Source: Callipepla californica brunnescens
Taxonomy: Eukaryota; Chordata; Aves; Galliformes; Odontophoridae
Assembly (NCBI GenBank): GCA_023055505.1
Contig: JALIRH010000008.1
Coordinates: 2,666,001-2,730,000, forward strand
Direction of reading: 5' to 3'
DNA length: 64,000 bases
In this document: positions 1-8,960 of the stretch, piece by piece
How the letters are laid out: every line of letters starts with the position of its first letter
Position numbering within the stretch: the stretch's first letter is position 1
The notes under the pieces: model-generated
The model's input: only the letters and a program-made list of their open reading frames with translations
What the model was told of the DNA's origin: nothing
Databases searched by the model: none
Program-made: the position numbers and the translations under genes

Positions 1-1211
1 CCTGCCCACAGCTGCCCCGTGCCATGACCGCTCCCCATCTCCGGGCAGCACCAGCCTGGCAGCTGGCACGGCATCAGCCACCACTAACGGTGCGGGACAC
101 CCAGCATCGTGGTGAGCACCCCAGGAAGAATGAGGAGGGGGGGGGGAATGAGGCAGAGCACTGTTAGAGGCAGCCCCCACCTCGCCGTCCCTGCGGTCAG
201 CCAGGCGTCATCCCAAAATTTCTGGACTTTCCACAGCACCTGCTCTTCTCATCCAGAAACTCAGCCGCACGTGGGAAGCAGTGCCCCGCAGCTGGGGGAA
301 AACACGAGTGCTCGCTGCAGTTGCACCCCCTGCACACCGCACCTCCACCTGCACGCACAGCAGCTGACAAACACCTGCAGGAGAAACGCTGAGGCTGAAG
401 AAACGTCAGACATGTCTGGGTGTGATGCGGCGCTGTCAAAATGACAGGCGGTGTCACGAAGGCACCTGGGGATTACCTGGCTGCTTTGCAGCGCTGTAAT
501 TGCCTGCTATAGGAAATTGGGCAAGAAAGCAACTTCATGGGAAATGCTGGGAGCAGAGGAGCGGGGAATTGGCACTCTGTGGGTGCCTCGCATAAAAAAG
601 CCTGGGGGTGATGTGAGGTAATACACCTGGTTGCTCCAGCCCAGGAGACAGAAAAGGAAAGCTCCAAGGATCCCTCCTGCCTCCCAGGCAGCTGGGACTG
701 CCCCAGCACAGCTTTCCAGCTGCACTCAGAGCTCTCGGGGTCGCACAGCCATCCCCACGCTGCAGGGCAGAGTCTGATGGCACTTCTGCAGCCAGGACCA
801 GAGCTGGGACCAACACAGAGCTGCACACATTATGAAGTGGTACTGTAAAGATGTCTGCAAGTCCAGCACGGCTGTCCATCCTTACAGCTTGTTTGGGCCA
901 CGCTGAGCTAACAGGAACTGCCTTGGGCTGCGTATAAAATATATATTAATGTGTGTAAGTAGCAAAACTATTTTAATGCGTTGTTCTTAATTAAAACACA
1001 ACAAACAGCAACAAAGACCTAAAGTGGTGGCTGACCTCACAGCTGCGGAACTGACACCTCAGGCCGGCCCCGTGCCGTTCCTGCCGAGCTCTGCCGGTGC
1101 TCAGCAGAGATGTTTGGCCAAATATTACTCTTCCTGTGTTCATCCTTGACAATAATCATTCAGAAACATTCACGCTGCCAAAAAGCGATGATGTGGCTGT
1201 GAAGGGTATTT
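1..1211. other. intergenic, no gene recognised
   Basis: The left edge is moderately GC-rich sequence with short open frames only, none of which looks like a known protein or has paired splice sites I would trust. A TATA-like AT-rich patch (tataaaatatatatt) lies near 932-947 but has no evident gene behind it. Nothing else supported. Confidence 0.5.
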
Positions 1212-1213
1212 CC

Positions 1214-1897
1214 CTATTTCTCTCTGTTAACAGAGGGCTTATGGCCTGCCAAAGAGACACGACAGCTTTTGAGTTGAACATCTGATTGCAACTCTACGTA
1301 TTCCATTTGAAAATTCACAGGTGATGTATTTATGTCAACTGAAACGAGTGGCAAATGTACAGAAATACAAAAAGATTGTCTTTTGGGAACTCTTGCAACC
1401 TGTTCCCAGCTCCCTCTGTGGCAGTGGAAAGCATGGCTGCGTATTTCTTGTTGCTCACAGGCCAACGGATCACAATGTGTGAAATTATTCGCCATCAGTC
1501 GGGTTTCCATAACGTAGGTGTCATTTACAATGCTGCTATTGTCTAGAACAGTGCAGGTGAGTTCAGTTTCAGCTTGAAGACATACACTGAACTCGTTTAA
1601 ATGAGCAGTCAGAGCCACAGAAGTGCTGAATCTGGGAGCCATTACCATCTTCACGTTCGGGTACAAATTCCCCTTTGGGTTCCCTGAAGCATTAGGTTTC
1701 ATTTCACAATCCATGAAGTCATTTTCCTTTTAGCAACTGATGTTCCCACCATCAGTGCCCGTTCTTCTAAAGCTCTCCTGGAACTGGCAGTGATTCCACC
1801 CCTTGGGCTTTACGGACTTCACAGCTTCTGTGACGATCTGCACAATGTTATCCATTTTTTTGTTATACGTTTTCTTGATGTGCAGTGTGGTGCTATA
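1214..1897 (-). pseudogene. decayed glycoprotein-like reading frame, unidentified
   Basis: On the minus strand a 166-codon open frame runs from an ATG at 1714 down to 1214. The same frame continues upstream to about 1897, broken by one TAA at 1732-1730. The upstream part begins after a run of seven T (1855-1861), where another frame stays open for about 20 further codons, so a slip in the homopolymer is possible. The translation holds at least four N-glycosylation sequons (NAS, NSS, NDT, NFT) and about nine cysteines, as in an extracellular domain. I recognise no family. It could be an old pseudogene, a remnant exon, or chance. No convincing splice sites, signal peptide or membrane segment was seen. 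Confidence 0.25.
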
Positions 1898-3984
1898 TCA
1901 TCAAACACAAGCTGCTGGCAGTGGTTCTATCACCAGTTAATTGTAGAAGTCCCCATTGTTGTGGGTTTTTTTTAACCAACCACTGCCAGGGCACTGTCAG
2001 GAGCTACACCAGACCATGCTGACAAAAATGAAATGCTTTGATGTAACTTTCTACTGGTTCCTACAAACCAAGAGATGAAGCTGTGTCTTTCAGTGGCACC
2101 AAAGCAGCCATAACTTCTGTGAATGATATTCATTATCAGTGCCTCGAATCAAAGTGGCAAGCTGAGCCCTATCTGTAGCATCACTACTTTTATCTGTTGC
2201 CAAAGCAGAAGGCGTGAAATCAGCAGCTTTGCTCTCCAGCTTTCCTTGGACAGATTTTCCTGTCTCTTCAGGCTGCAGGCAGGTGGGATGAGCTGACGTT
2301 GGAGAGAGCTTTTTTTTTTTTTAATGAGGTCACATTGTGAGGAAAGCACAGCAGATGCACTGCTCAATAAACTCACAATGGTTTTGTTTGCCATCAGCTT
2401 TGCTACCACAGCACTACTTTTGCTGGCAGAGCCGTGGTGGCACAGCGGGGTCGGATGTGGCTGGGCTGGAGCGTGGCTCCGCTGGCTGCAAAGCCCTGCC
2501 AGCAGGTGGTGGCTGCTGTCCAGAAACTCAACAACAAGAAGACAACACCCTCTGCAAGGACAGGAAATGCCCTCATCCATTTCTGGTTAATCAATTAACA
2601 CGTTCGTCCGACAAAACTCTCTTCCCCAGAGCTCTTCTCAGGATTTGAAGTGGGTTTTTTTCCCCTTGCAGGCCCTGGCAGCTGTGGTATGGGGGTCAGG
2701 CACAGGGCCCCACCCTGTGCTGCACTGCCAGTCGCCTTCAGCCTGGGTTATTAAGCTGTCCAGCAGCTCCTAGAGGAGGCTGTGACACTCCCTGCAGGGG
2801 CAGCCCTCATGCCCACGGCTACAAAGGGGTGCTCCCTGGTGCAGGGGTGCTGCCCAGAGCAGCTGAGAGCTGTGTGCCCACGGCACTTTGCTTGCTGGGC
2901 TTGACTGGACTTGTTTTGAATACCAACTCTGTGACTGCACCTGTGCTTTGAATCACGGACAGATTGTTTTCCATGCCCAGCCAGTTCAGCAGTGCAGTAA
3001 TTTGCATTTCAGGTGCTTTTTGTGGTGGTCCTTCCCCTCTCTGAGATGCTAGGCAGGAGGCAGAGCGGGGGCTGCCAGGTGCCAGATGAAGGGGCACATA
3101 CTGGGAGTCCGGATGGTTATTTCCGTAGTACCTTGCTTAGAGCAGACCTTGGCAGTTCAAAGGCCATGAAAGGTCAGCTCTTGCTTGCAGAGAGGAGTCA
3201 GACAGTCCCGGGGGCTGGCAGCAGCCCTGCCTGGGTCTGAGGGCTGGAGGCTGGCCACACTCAGGTTTCAGGATGTCCTTTTTGCAGCGCTCCTCCTGCA
3301 AAAACCAAAGCACAAGTGTCAAGGTAGGGGAGCAGCACTGCCACGTGCCATCCAGCTGCTGAAAGCGTTTTCCACAAACACCCGCTTACATCAGCATCTC
3401 CACATCCACCCGGACCCCTCGCAGCTCCTGGCTGCATCTCCAATCCCTCTTCCTCCCTTGACAAGCTGGTGAAGCAAAGGAACCATTTTCACCATTTCTT
3501 CCTTCCCACCCAGGTCCCACAGCGCGTTCCCAAGCCGTCTCTCAGACAACGCCTGCCCTGTGCTCAGCTCTTACGATCCCTGAACCACAGTCAGGAGAGA
3601 GCAGGCAGAAAGGGGAACCTGCAGAGGGCAAGACCACGAGATCACTACCAGGAAGGAGAGGCACTGTGGTGTGGATCTCTCGGTGCCTGAAGCACACCAG
3701 CAGCCAAAGCGAAACCCTGCCACCAGGCGCAGATTTCAGCCCTCCCCTTACCTCCTGCCACCCTGGGGCTCCAGTGCCTTTGGGAAAAAGGCTCCACATG
3801 GGGCTTCTAGACTGTCCTCCTATCCCTAGAGGCTGTCCTACTGCTGCCCTGTGTGGTCCAGATGAGAGCAGGTCCACCTGCACGCTTCGCAGCTGCTCCT
3901 GCAAGAGCCTGGTAGGGAGAGCGTAGCAGAGTTTAATTTCAGCTTCGGTTTCCTCTTTCCTCCCCCTTTAGAAAGAAGAAACAA
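1898..3984. other. intergenic, no gene recognised
   Basis: Non-coding sequence with only short overlapping open frames in several directions. I see no known protein, RNA gene or dated repeat here. A T-run near 2310-2322 is the only low-complexity feature. Confidence 0.5.
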
Positions 3985-6677
3985 AAGCCCAGAAGTATGT
4001 TATATTAATTTATTTGGGACACACCAAAAAAGGAAAGTCAACAACCGTTAACGTACAAAAGTACAGAGTCCTGGGACAAGATTTACTGTCCTGATTAAAA
4101 AGGCACCATGGTCCCAACGAAGAGTAATCAGAATACATCATTATAGAAATCTTCCCCCCTGTCGCAGCAGAAGCAGAGCCAGGCTTTGGCTCTATCCACA
4201 GTCAAACCCAGGTAAGAAACAAAACATGATTTAAATGTCATAACACCGCTCAGCCTGTACAAGATGTCATGAAACGAATCACAGCCTACAACGCCATCTT
4301 TCTGAACCCCAAAACAGCAACGGTGACAAACAAGCGGATAACCGAGGAAGGCGGCAGAGTCCCAACGCCTTCGGCTCGGCATTCTGTGAGACGCCAGCTG
4401 AGCTGGGACGGGAGGGCTGAGCTCGGGGCTCCTGAACGAAACGCGGTTCCCTGCGGTATGCAGGAGGTCGGATCCGACCACCTGAAATTCCCTGAAAATC
4501 GTAAAGCACTACAGAGCTGTGTTCCGTACTCTGTCCAGCCCCAGCGGGTTTGCTTTACACATTAGCACTTCTACCACCTGCTATACCTGTAGTACAAAGG
4601 GGGGGTTTACAGCAGTTATTTAAAAAATTCTAACTCTGCGAGGTCCGAGCTTGGCTATATTCCCTGCTGAAACAGAGCTGCTGGTGTAGGAGCCCAGCGA
4701 GAGGCCGGAGTCCAGCATCTCAGGGCCGGAAGGCAAATAGTTTCAACGTGACATCATTTGCAAGGGGAAAGTCAGTGAAGCACGTCAGAGAGGAGAGGGC
4801 TGCGGTCTCTGGAGCAGAGGAGGCTGAAGGGCGCTGCAGAACGCGGGCACCAAACATGCTATCAAACCTGCGACGGCGCTACGAGCGATGCGGAGTACGC
4901 TGAGCTCACTGAGTATTCTGGAGCAACTTACCAAGAACTCGTCAGACACAGAGTAAGGATCCCGGCCATTACTAATGAGCAGGTTCGCTGGGGAGCCGAC
5001 GTATCGCTCAGAGCCGGACGGATCCGTCCTCGGGAGGAGGGACAAAGCGGATGCAGCTGAGCCTGACTGAGCAGCGGGGCCAGGGCTGCCACCGCCGCCT
5101 CCTCTGCTTCCTAGCTCTGCTGCACCTCGATCTGAACAGCAGCTAACTTGCTTTCCGTTCCTCCTTTGGCATAGGACTTCAAAGCAGTCCAAGAACTGAT
5201 GCATCAAAGTAACAGGAGCTGTCAAAATTATTTGTACATGCATTTATTGTTAAAGGAAGCAAAAGCTAAAGAATGAAACAGTGCGAGTTAATATCAGTAA
5301 AATGATATGCAGGACAATGAGGAAAGAAACGGGGTGAAGCTGAGATACTGGAGTGGGGAAATGTTCACACTGAAAGGTAAATTTGAAAACCAGGCAAGTT
5401 GGAGCTCTTTCTGCCAGTGTTTGAGGACAGAGACTTGCTGCTTTTTTTTGTCTGTTTGTTAGATAAAATCTGGCAAGGTTTGGGAATCTCACCAGGGAGA
5501 CCTCCAGCGCTGGGTTTCGTAGAAAGTTCAACTCGTATTTAAAAACCAGGAAAGCAATCTTAACTAAAAAATGGCAGACACCCTCGTACTGCATATATCT
5601 AAAACCACAGACATGTCACTGCTTAAGATACACGTGGGCAAGGGGATTATACTTTCCTCAAAGAAACTCTAGGTGGAAAACTACCACTTCCACTCTGCTG
5701 GTCGGCACGTACCTACAGGGGGTGGAGAAGCGAGTCCAGATTAAGGAGCCTTTTGCTGCAAATACCACAGCTACACACGGGAAGATTTCTTCCTTCCCTA
5801 TATCCTAAGACGACAGGATAATATTTTATAAAGTTTTTCCCATCTTATAACTAAATAATGCAATTTGCATCCTTTCCTCTATCTTAATACCACCCCCTCT
5901 CCCCGGGAAGATAAAACTCTCAGTTCGTTTAGGATTCACACCTCTGATCCTAGCTTAAAAGATTTTATATTAAAACTCATTCGGTCGCAGGAAGGTTTAT
6001 CCCGATCAAGGAGACGTCATCAACACAGAATCCGGAATAAAATACTCAGAACCGTCAATGTTTTTACAACCAAAGCACTCAAGACGGCTCCTGATCTCTC
6101 TTCTCCTCCGCAAGAAGGAGAGCAATCCCTTTGTGAAGTCACAGCACGCCTCTCTGGGACTGGGTCATACACGAGAAAACTAGTTTCCTTCCTCAAAGAA
6201 ACGCCAATTCTGCCGAAAGGGGCCGAGCACCCTTCCCCCCCACTGACATCAGCAGGAGCTCAGGGCGTTTCAGCACGGTAATTTTCTATCAGCAACAAGT
6301 CCAAGTTATTTCCCTGCAGTAAATCGGAGTCCTGTTAGGCCACCGCTGGCTCAGAAATGGTGAGAGACTTTCAAAAACCCACTGATGTAGACAAGACCTT
6401 GGAAGAAGAGGCTAATAGGCTACATCAACTTAGATCATCTGCTAGGTTTGAGCCTTTGCATCGTTAGTTGATGACTACTTATCCTTCCAAGTTCATGTGT
6501 TTTAGTCCTTGCCGCTGTCGTCGTCCCAGCGTCGTCCCCCGGAGGCAGGATGTTCCTGAGCTCTGGCTGGGCATCTCAAACAAACGCTGCCAATTCGATT
6601 GTGGGATCTCAAACTTGCCTAACGTGTGCACTGCCACCTTGTACTCCAGCAGCTCTGCCTGCTGACCACGGCATACA
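3985..6677 (-). other. probable 3' untranslated region of the 287-residue gene
   Basis: About 2.7 kb lies between the stop codon at 6678-6680 and the minus-strand AATAAA at 4009-4014. There are no long credible reading frames on the minus strand, and the plus-strand frames start at non-ATG codons or match nothing. The assignment as 3' UTR is inferred from the poly(A) signal and the lack of other genes; a separate gene or an intron cannot be excluded. Confidence 0.35.
4009..4014 (-). terminator. polyadenylation signal (AATAAA, minus strand)
   Basis: The plus strand reads TTTATT, giving AATAAATTAATA on the minus strand after sequence that looks like a 3' untranslated end. It is the likely end of the minus-strand gene whose stop codon is at 6678-6680. 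Another AATAAA on the same strand at 5243-5248 could give a shorter form. Confidence 0.45.
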
Positions 6678-7541
6678 CTAGCAGTTTTCCGCCTTCTCCA
6701 CAGTCTCGTAGAAGCCAGGCCTAACCCTCCTGATGCTCATCCGTATATGCTGGCACTCCAGGGGCATGGCATCGCTGGCAGGGGTCGCGGCACCGGCCGA
6801 CCACGCGGTGCACCGGCGCTTCCTTCTGCCCCTGAGCGAGAAGGCTGGAGCCCCTCCGTTCTCCTCGTCCACGGGATAGGCCTCATCCACACTCGTGCCT
6901 TCACTGTGCTCCTCAGTTTTGAACGCCGTTCCTTTCGCTTTGTTTCTTTCCTTCTCTTCCCTGGCGAGCTTTCTGAAGTGTTCCAGGCACTGTATCTTTT
7001 GTCTTCTCTCCATCATTTTCAGTTCCTGCTTGTCCGTGAAATCTTCGTAGTACATTTTCCTTTCGCTCCTTTGATCTTCAAGAAACTTCAGCTCGATGCC
7101 AGTCATTTTTATCCCGCTGTATTCCTCCAGCTTATTTCTCACCTGCGTGTCCGCACAGAAGATGTCGAAGAGCTTCTCAGAACTCTCGTTGAACCTGTCC
7201 GCTCTCTCCGTGTACGCCTGGTTCTGCCTCTGCTTCCTGGTCTGGTACAATCTGGTGAACTCCTCGTACATTTTGAGGATAAGTTTCTTTATGTTCTGCG
7301 TCCCGATGGTGTGCAGGTTGCAAACCAACCAGTGCTCCTGCAGGTGCTCGGCGAGCAGCTGGGCCGCGTTCTCCTTGGAGCGCTGGGCCTGCCCGGCTCT
7401 TTTGGGCTGCAGCAGGTACAGCATGTTCTGAACCACATCCTTCTTCGTCGGCAGGATTCCCTGGGTGAAGCCCGAAGACTCTACGTACTCAACAGTTCCC
7501 AGAGTCTTCCGTGCTTTCACCTCGGTGTCCAGTGATTCCAT
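6678..7541 (-). CDS. uncharacterised 287-residue intronless protein, TE-like family
   Basis: The frame starts at ATG 7541-7539, in good Kozak context (G at -3 and +4), with an in-frame TAA 21 bases upstream that fixes the start. It stops at TAG 6680-6678. The coding part has no intron. The protein begins with a compact region (about residues 14-130, including GTVEYVES, GILPTKKD and LFDIFC at 124-129). A charged helical stretch follows at about 150-203, likely coiled coil, then an acidic linker and a basic GRRKRRC patch at 238-244 that could be a nuclear signal. The last 25 residues begin with a QHIRMSIRRVRPGFYE motif. From memory, this N-terminal block and this motif resemble a large family of uncharacterised proteins in insects, cnidarians and vertebrates, often multicopy and transposon-like, where a long domain follows. 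Here the protein stops just inside that motif, so it may be a truncated, domesticated member. Function unknown. It diverges from SCLY. Confidence 0.7.
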   Translation of the reverse strand: MESLDTEVKARKTLGTVEYVESSGFTQGILPTKKDVVQNMLYLLQPKRAGQAQRSKENAAQLLAEHLQEHWLVCNLHTIGTQNIKKLILKMYEEFTRLYQTRKQRQNQAYTERADRFNESSEKLFDIFCADTQVRNKLEEYSGIKMTGIELKFLEDQRSERKMYYEDFTDKQELKMMERRQKIQCLEHFRKLAREEKERNKAKGTAFKTEEHSEGTSVDEAYPVDEENGGAPAFSLRGRRKRRCTAWSAGAATPASDAMPLECQHIRMSIRRVRPGFYETVEKAENC

Positions 7542-7574
7542 CACTGCTCGCTCGCCTCGTGGTTACGACATAAC
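7542..7574 (-). other. 5' untranslated part of coding exon, with acceptor site
   Basis: On the minus strand the sequence reads ctgcctttcag followed by GTTATGTCGTAA, a good 3' splice acceptor with AG at 7576-7575. The exon would then start at 7574 and carry a three-codon upstream frame, ATG TCG TAA, 21 bases before the real start at 7541. Confidence 0.6.
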
Positions 7575-7599
7575 CTGAAAGGCAGCAATTGAAGGCGAC

Positions 7600-8960
7600 A
7601 GCGTGAGACGGGGCACTTCTAACCGCAGCGCGGATCAACAGCCGAGGAAAGGCGCCCAGGCCAATGGGATCCGGGCTTCTCCAACGCGCCCGACGCATTG
7701 GACGGTGGCCGCGGTAGCCCAGCCCACCCCGCTATCGGCTGGTCGCGGCTCTCGCTCTCCTGCGCAGCCGTTTAAAGCCTAACGCGGCGCGTTTGTTTAC
7801 ATCAATTAAGCTTAATGGCGTTTCGGACTTCACAAATCGCGGCGCTCCCAGGCCGCCCGGGGCGCCGGGTTCGCTCAGGGCCCGCGGCGGGCAGCTCCTC
7901 CTCGGCCCGCGCGGTGCCCGCCGCGTCTCCCGGCCGCGCAGGAAGCCGGCCCGGCCCCGGGGCCCCGCCCGCCCGACGCCCAGGCCGCCCCGCGGGGCCC
8001 CCCCAGCCCGGGGCCGGCGGATGGCGGCCGCAGCGGGGGCACGAGGCCGGAACTCCCGCTCCCCCCTCCCCCCCCCCCGGCCCCGCCCCGCGGCGCTGAG
8101 TCACGGCGCGCTCCCCGAACGCCGCCGCCCCGCCGGGCCCCGTCCCGCCCGATCCCCTCCGCGCGTCGCGGCCCCGCGCGGGGGTCCCGCGGAGCCCGGC
8201 GCGCCCTGCCCCCGCCCGCCCGGCCCCTCCCCTCCCCGGGGCTCACCGCCATCTTGGAGGGGGGTCCGCGGAGCCTGCGCACGACAGAGCGGGGAGAGCG
8301 CGCCGAGGGGGCCGCCGCCATCTTGGAGAGGGGCAGCGCCGCGCCCGCTCCCGCCCGCCCTCTCCCGGAAGGCCCGCCCTTCCCGGCGGAAGCGCTCGGC
8401 GCGCGGCGCCCGCCCCTTCCTCTCCGCTCGGGACGCGTGGGAGCGAGCGCCCCGCCCACGGCGGGAGAGGGCGGGCGTCGCGATTGGCCGCCAGGCCTGC
8501 CGGGGACCAATGGGAGCCCCGCAGCTCCGGGAGCCCTCGGCCAATGGGGGCCATCCGCGGGGGGTGGGCGGGGCGGTTCCCGCGGTGCCGGGGCGGGCGG
8601 CCATGGGCGCCGGGATGGAGCGGCGGGAGGAGGCGGCGGGCCGCGGCACCGTGTACCTGGACCACAATGCCACCACCCCGCTGGCCCCCGAGGCCGCGCG
8701 GGCCATGGACGAGGCGGCTCGCTACGCCTGGGGCAACCCCAGCAGCTCCCACCCCGCGGGTAAGGCGGGGCGGGGTGCGAGGCCGCGGGGCCGTGGCAGG
8801 TGGGGCTGACGAGCCGCGTCCCGCAGGCAGGAAGGCCAAGGAGCTCATCGAGAGCGCCCGCGAGAGCCTGGCCAGGCTGGTGGGGGCACGGCCCGAGGAC
8901 ATCATCTTCACCTCGGGGGGCACGGAGGTGAGGGCGGGCCGTGTGGGGTCAGCGGGTGCT
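7600..8960. promoter_or_regulatory. CpG island, divergent promoter (unnamed gene / SCLY)
   Basis: This is extremely GC- and CpG-rich sequence between two genes facing away from each other. Motifs seen: CCAAT boxes in SCLY's proximal promoter at 8483-8487 (inverted), 8507-8511 and 8541-8545, which is 24 and 34 bases apart and 58-120 bases before the SCLY start. A CCAAT at 7661-7665 and an inverted one at 7697-7701 lie nearer the minus-strand gene. Two GCCATCTTGG YY1-type motifs sit near 8249-8257 and 8317-8325. The long open frames across this stretch on both strands result from base composition. Confidence 0.8.
8247..8350 (-). other. candidate first exon of the minus-strand gene
   Basis: The minus strand reads CCAAGATGGCG then GTGAGC, a consensus donor with GT at 8246-8245, overlapping a YY1-type motif that often sits at transcription starts. 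Joined to the acceptor at 7574 it gives a 672-base intron in the 5' UTR. The 5' limit is not visible and 8350 is a guess. A second CCAAGATGGCGGC lies at about 8326-8314. Confidence 0.45.

Noticed and set aside
1790..1900. Idea that the decayed frame is the end of a Tigger-type transposase
   Set aside because: A vague likeness of a short stretch (VKSVKPKGW) with no DDE residues; the cysteine- and sequon-rich remainder does not fit.
5865..6281. 138-codon plus-strand open frame opposite the unnamed gene's 3' UTR
   Set aside because: Begins with a non-ATG codon, has no domain and lies antisense to a likely untranslated region.
6747..7535. 262-codon plus-strand frame over the minus-strand gene
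   Set aside because: Mirror of the real minus-strand frame, which has the Kozak start, an upstream stop and a family-like sequence.
7793..8809. 338-codon plus-strand open frame ending in the SCLY first exon
   Set aside because: Only its last part (from 8603) is SCLY. The rest is CpG-island composition upstream of the CCAAT boxes and probable start.
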